A stretch of 21,370 bases of DNA from BTUB01 sp964392765 (GTDB lineage: Bacteria; Babelota; Babeliae; Babelales; Vermiphilaceae), in the NCBI GenBank assembly GCA_964392765.1, contig CAYMRF010000021.1, positions 1 to 21,370 of the forward strand. Direction: 5' to 3'. How positions within the stretch are numbered: position 1 is the stretch's first letter; each line of letters begins with the position of its first letter. The position numbers and the translations under genes were made by a program. Under the pieces are notes generated by a model. The model was not told where the DNA came from. It saw nothing but the letters and a program-made list of their open reading frames with translations, and did no database searches. Shown here piece after piece: positions 21,322 through 21,370 of the stretch.

Positions 21322-21370
21322 AAATGGCCCATGGCCATATAGTAGAGAAATAAAGGCAGTAAGACTACTA
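21318..21370 (-). CDS. Possible C-terminal end of a convergent membrane protein gene (partial)
   Basis: On the minus strand a frame enters from the right edge and reads VVLLPLFLYYMAMGHF before a TAG at 21318-21320. It overlaps the uppP stop by a few bases. The hydrophobic sequence and the stop positioned exactly at the neighbour's end suggest the tail of a membrane protein. Only 16 residues are visible. Another minus-strand frame is also open through this stretch, so the call is weak. Confidence 0.3.
   Translation of the reverse strand, partial: VVLLPLFLYYMAMGHF

Noticed and set aside
1..21370. tRNA or rRNA genes
   Set aside because: I saw no cloverleaf ending in CCA context or conserved rRNA segment on either strand, though a covariance-model scan was not possible.

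Overview
The window (about 21.4 kb, AT-rich) looks like chromosomal DNA of a host-associated Gram-negative-type bacterium. Small housekeeping genes sit beside many signal-peptide proteins with ankyrin repeats, a tandem family of outer-membrane-barrel-like proteins and numerous dispersed palindromic repeats. That mix is typical of Dependentiae (TM6/Babeliales)-like protist endosymbionts. The lineage is an inference from gene content; no rRNA or other phylogenetic marker was compared.

Layout. (1) 61-438: a small exported-protein gene broken by one in-frame TAA. (2) 611-9293: mostly plus-strand housekeeping genes: gyrA, dprA, rpmF, a YfgM-like TPR membrane protein translationally coupled to gltX, and acpP. 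Two small exported proteins are interspersed: a charged 114-residue protein on the minus strand and a 331-residue ankyrin protein. (3) 9286-19474: seven consecutive minus-strand genes, every one starting with an apparent signal peptide. In transcription order they are three paralogous barrel-like proteins, a 349-residue unknown, a chagasin-type cysteine protease inhibitor, an ankyrin protein ending in a J-domain, and an ankyrin protein with a possible F-box-like segment. (4) 19589-21321: a polytopic membrane protein on the minus strand and a divergent UppP/BacA-like undecaprenyl-diphosphatase. The tail of a convergent gene may enter at the right edge.

Two things stand out. First, palindromic repeats occur in about sixteen places. 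Many have nearly constant arms and a short central hairpin whose sequence differs in every copy yet stays self-complementary. The copies at 8842 and 15458 have identical 13-nt and 16-nt arms around two different, perfectly palindromic 15-nt tips. One related repeat is translated as the N-terminus of GltX. Second, the 10-kb exported-protein block combines a J-domain (Hsp70 partner), a cysteine protease inhibitor and a possible F-box with surface barrels. If these proteins reach the host, the block could act on host protein quality control; that is a hypothesis.

How the genes work together: gyrA, dprA, rpmF, gltX and acpP are unrelated core functions (DNA topology, DNA uptake, ribosome, tRNA charging, lipid synthesis). 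The barrels and UppP fit a diderm cell envelope, and the minus-strand block fits host contact.
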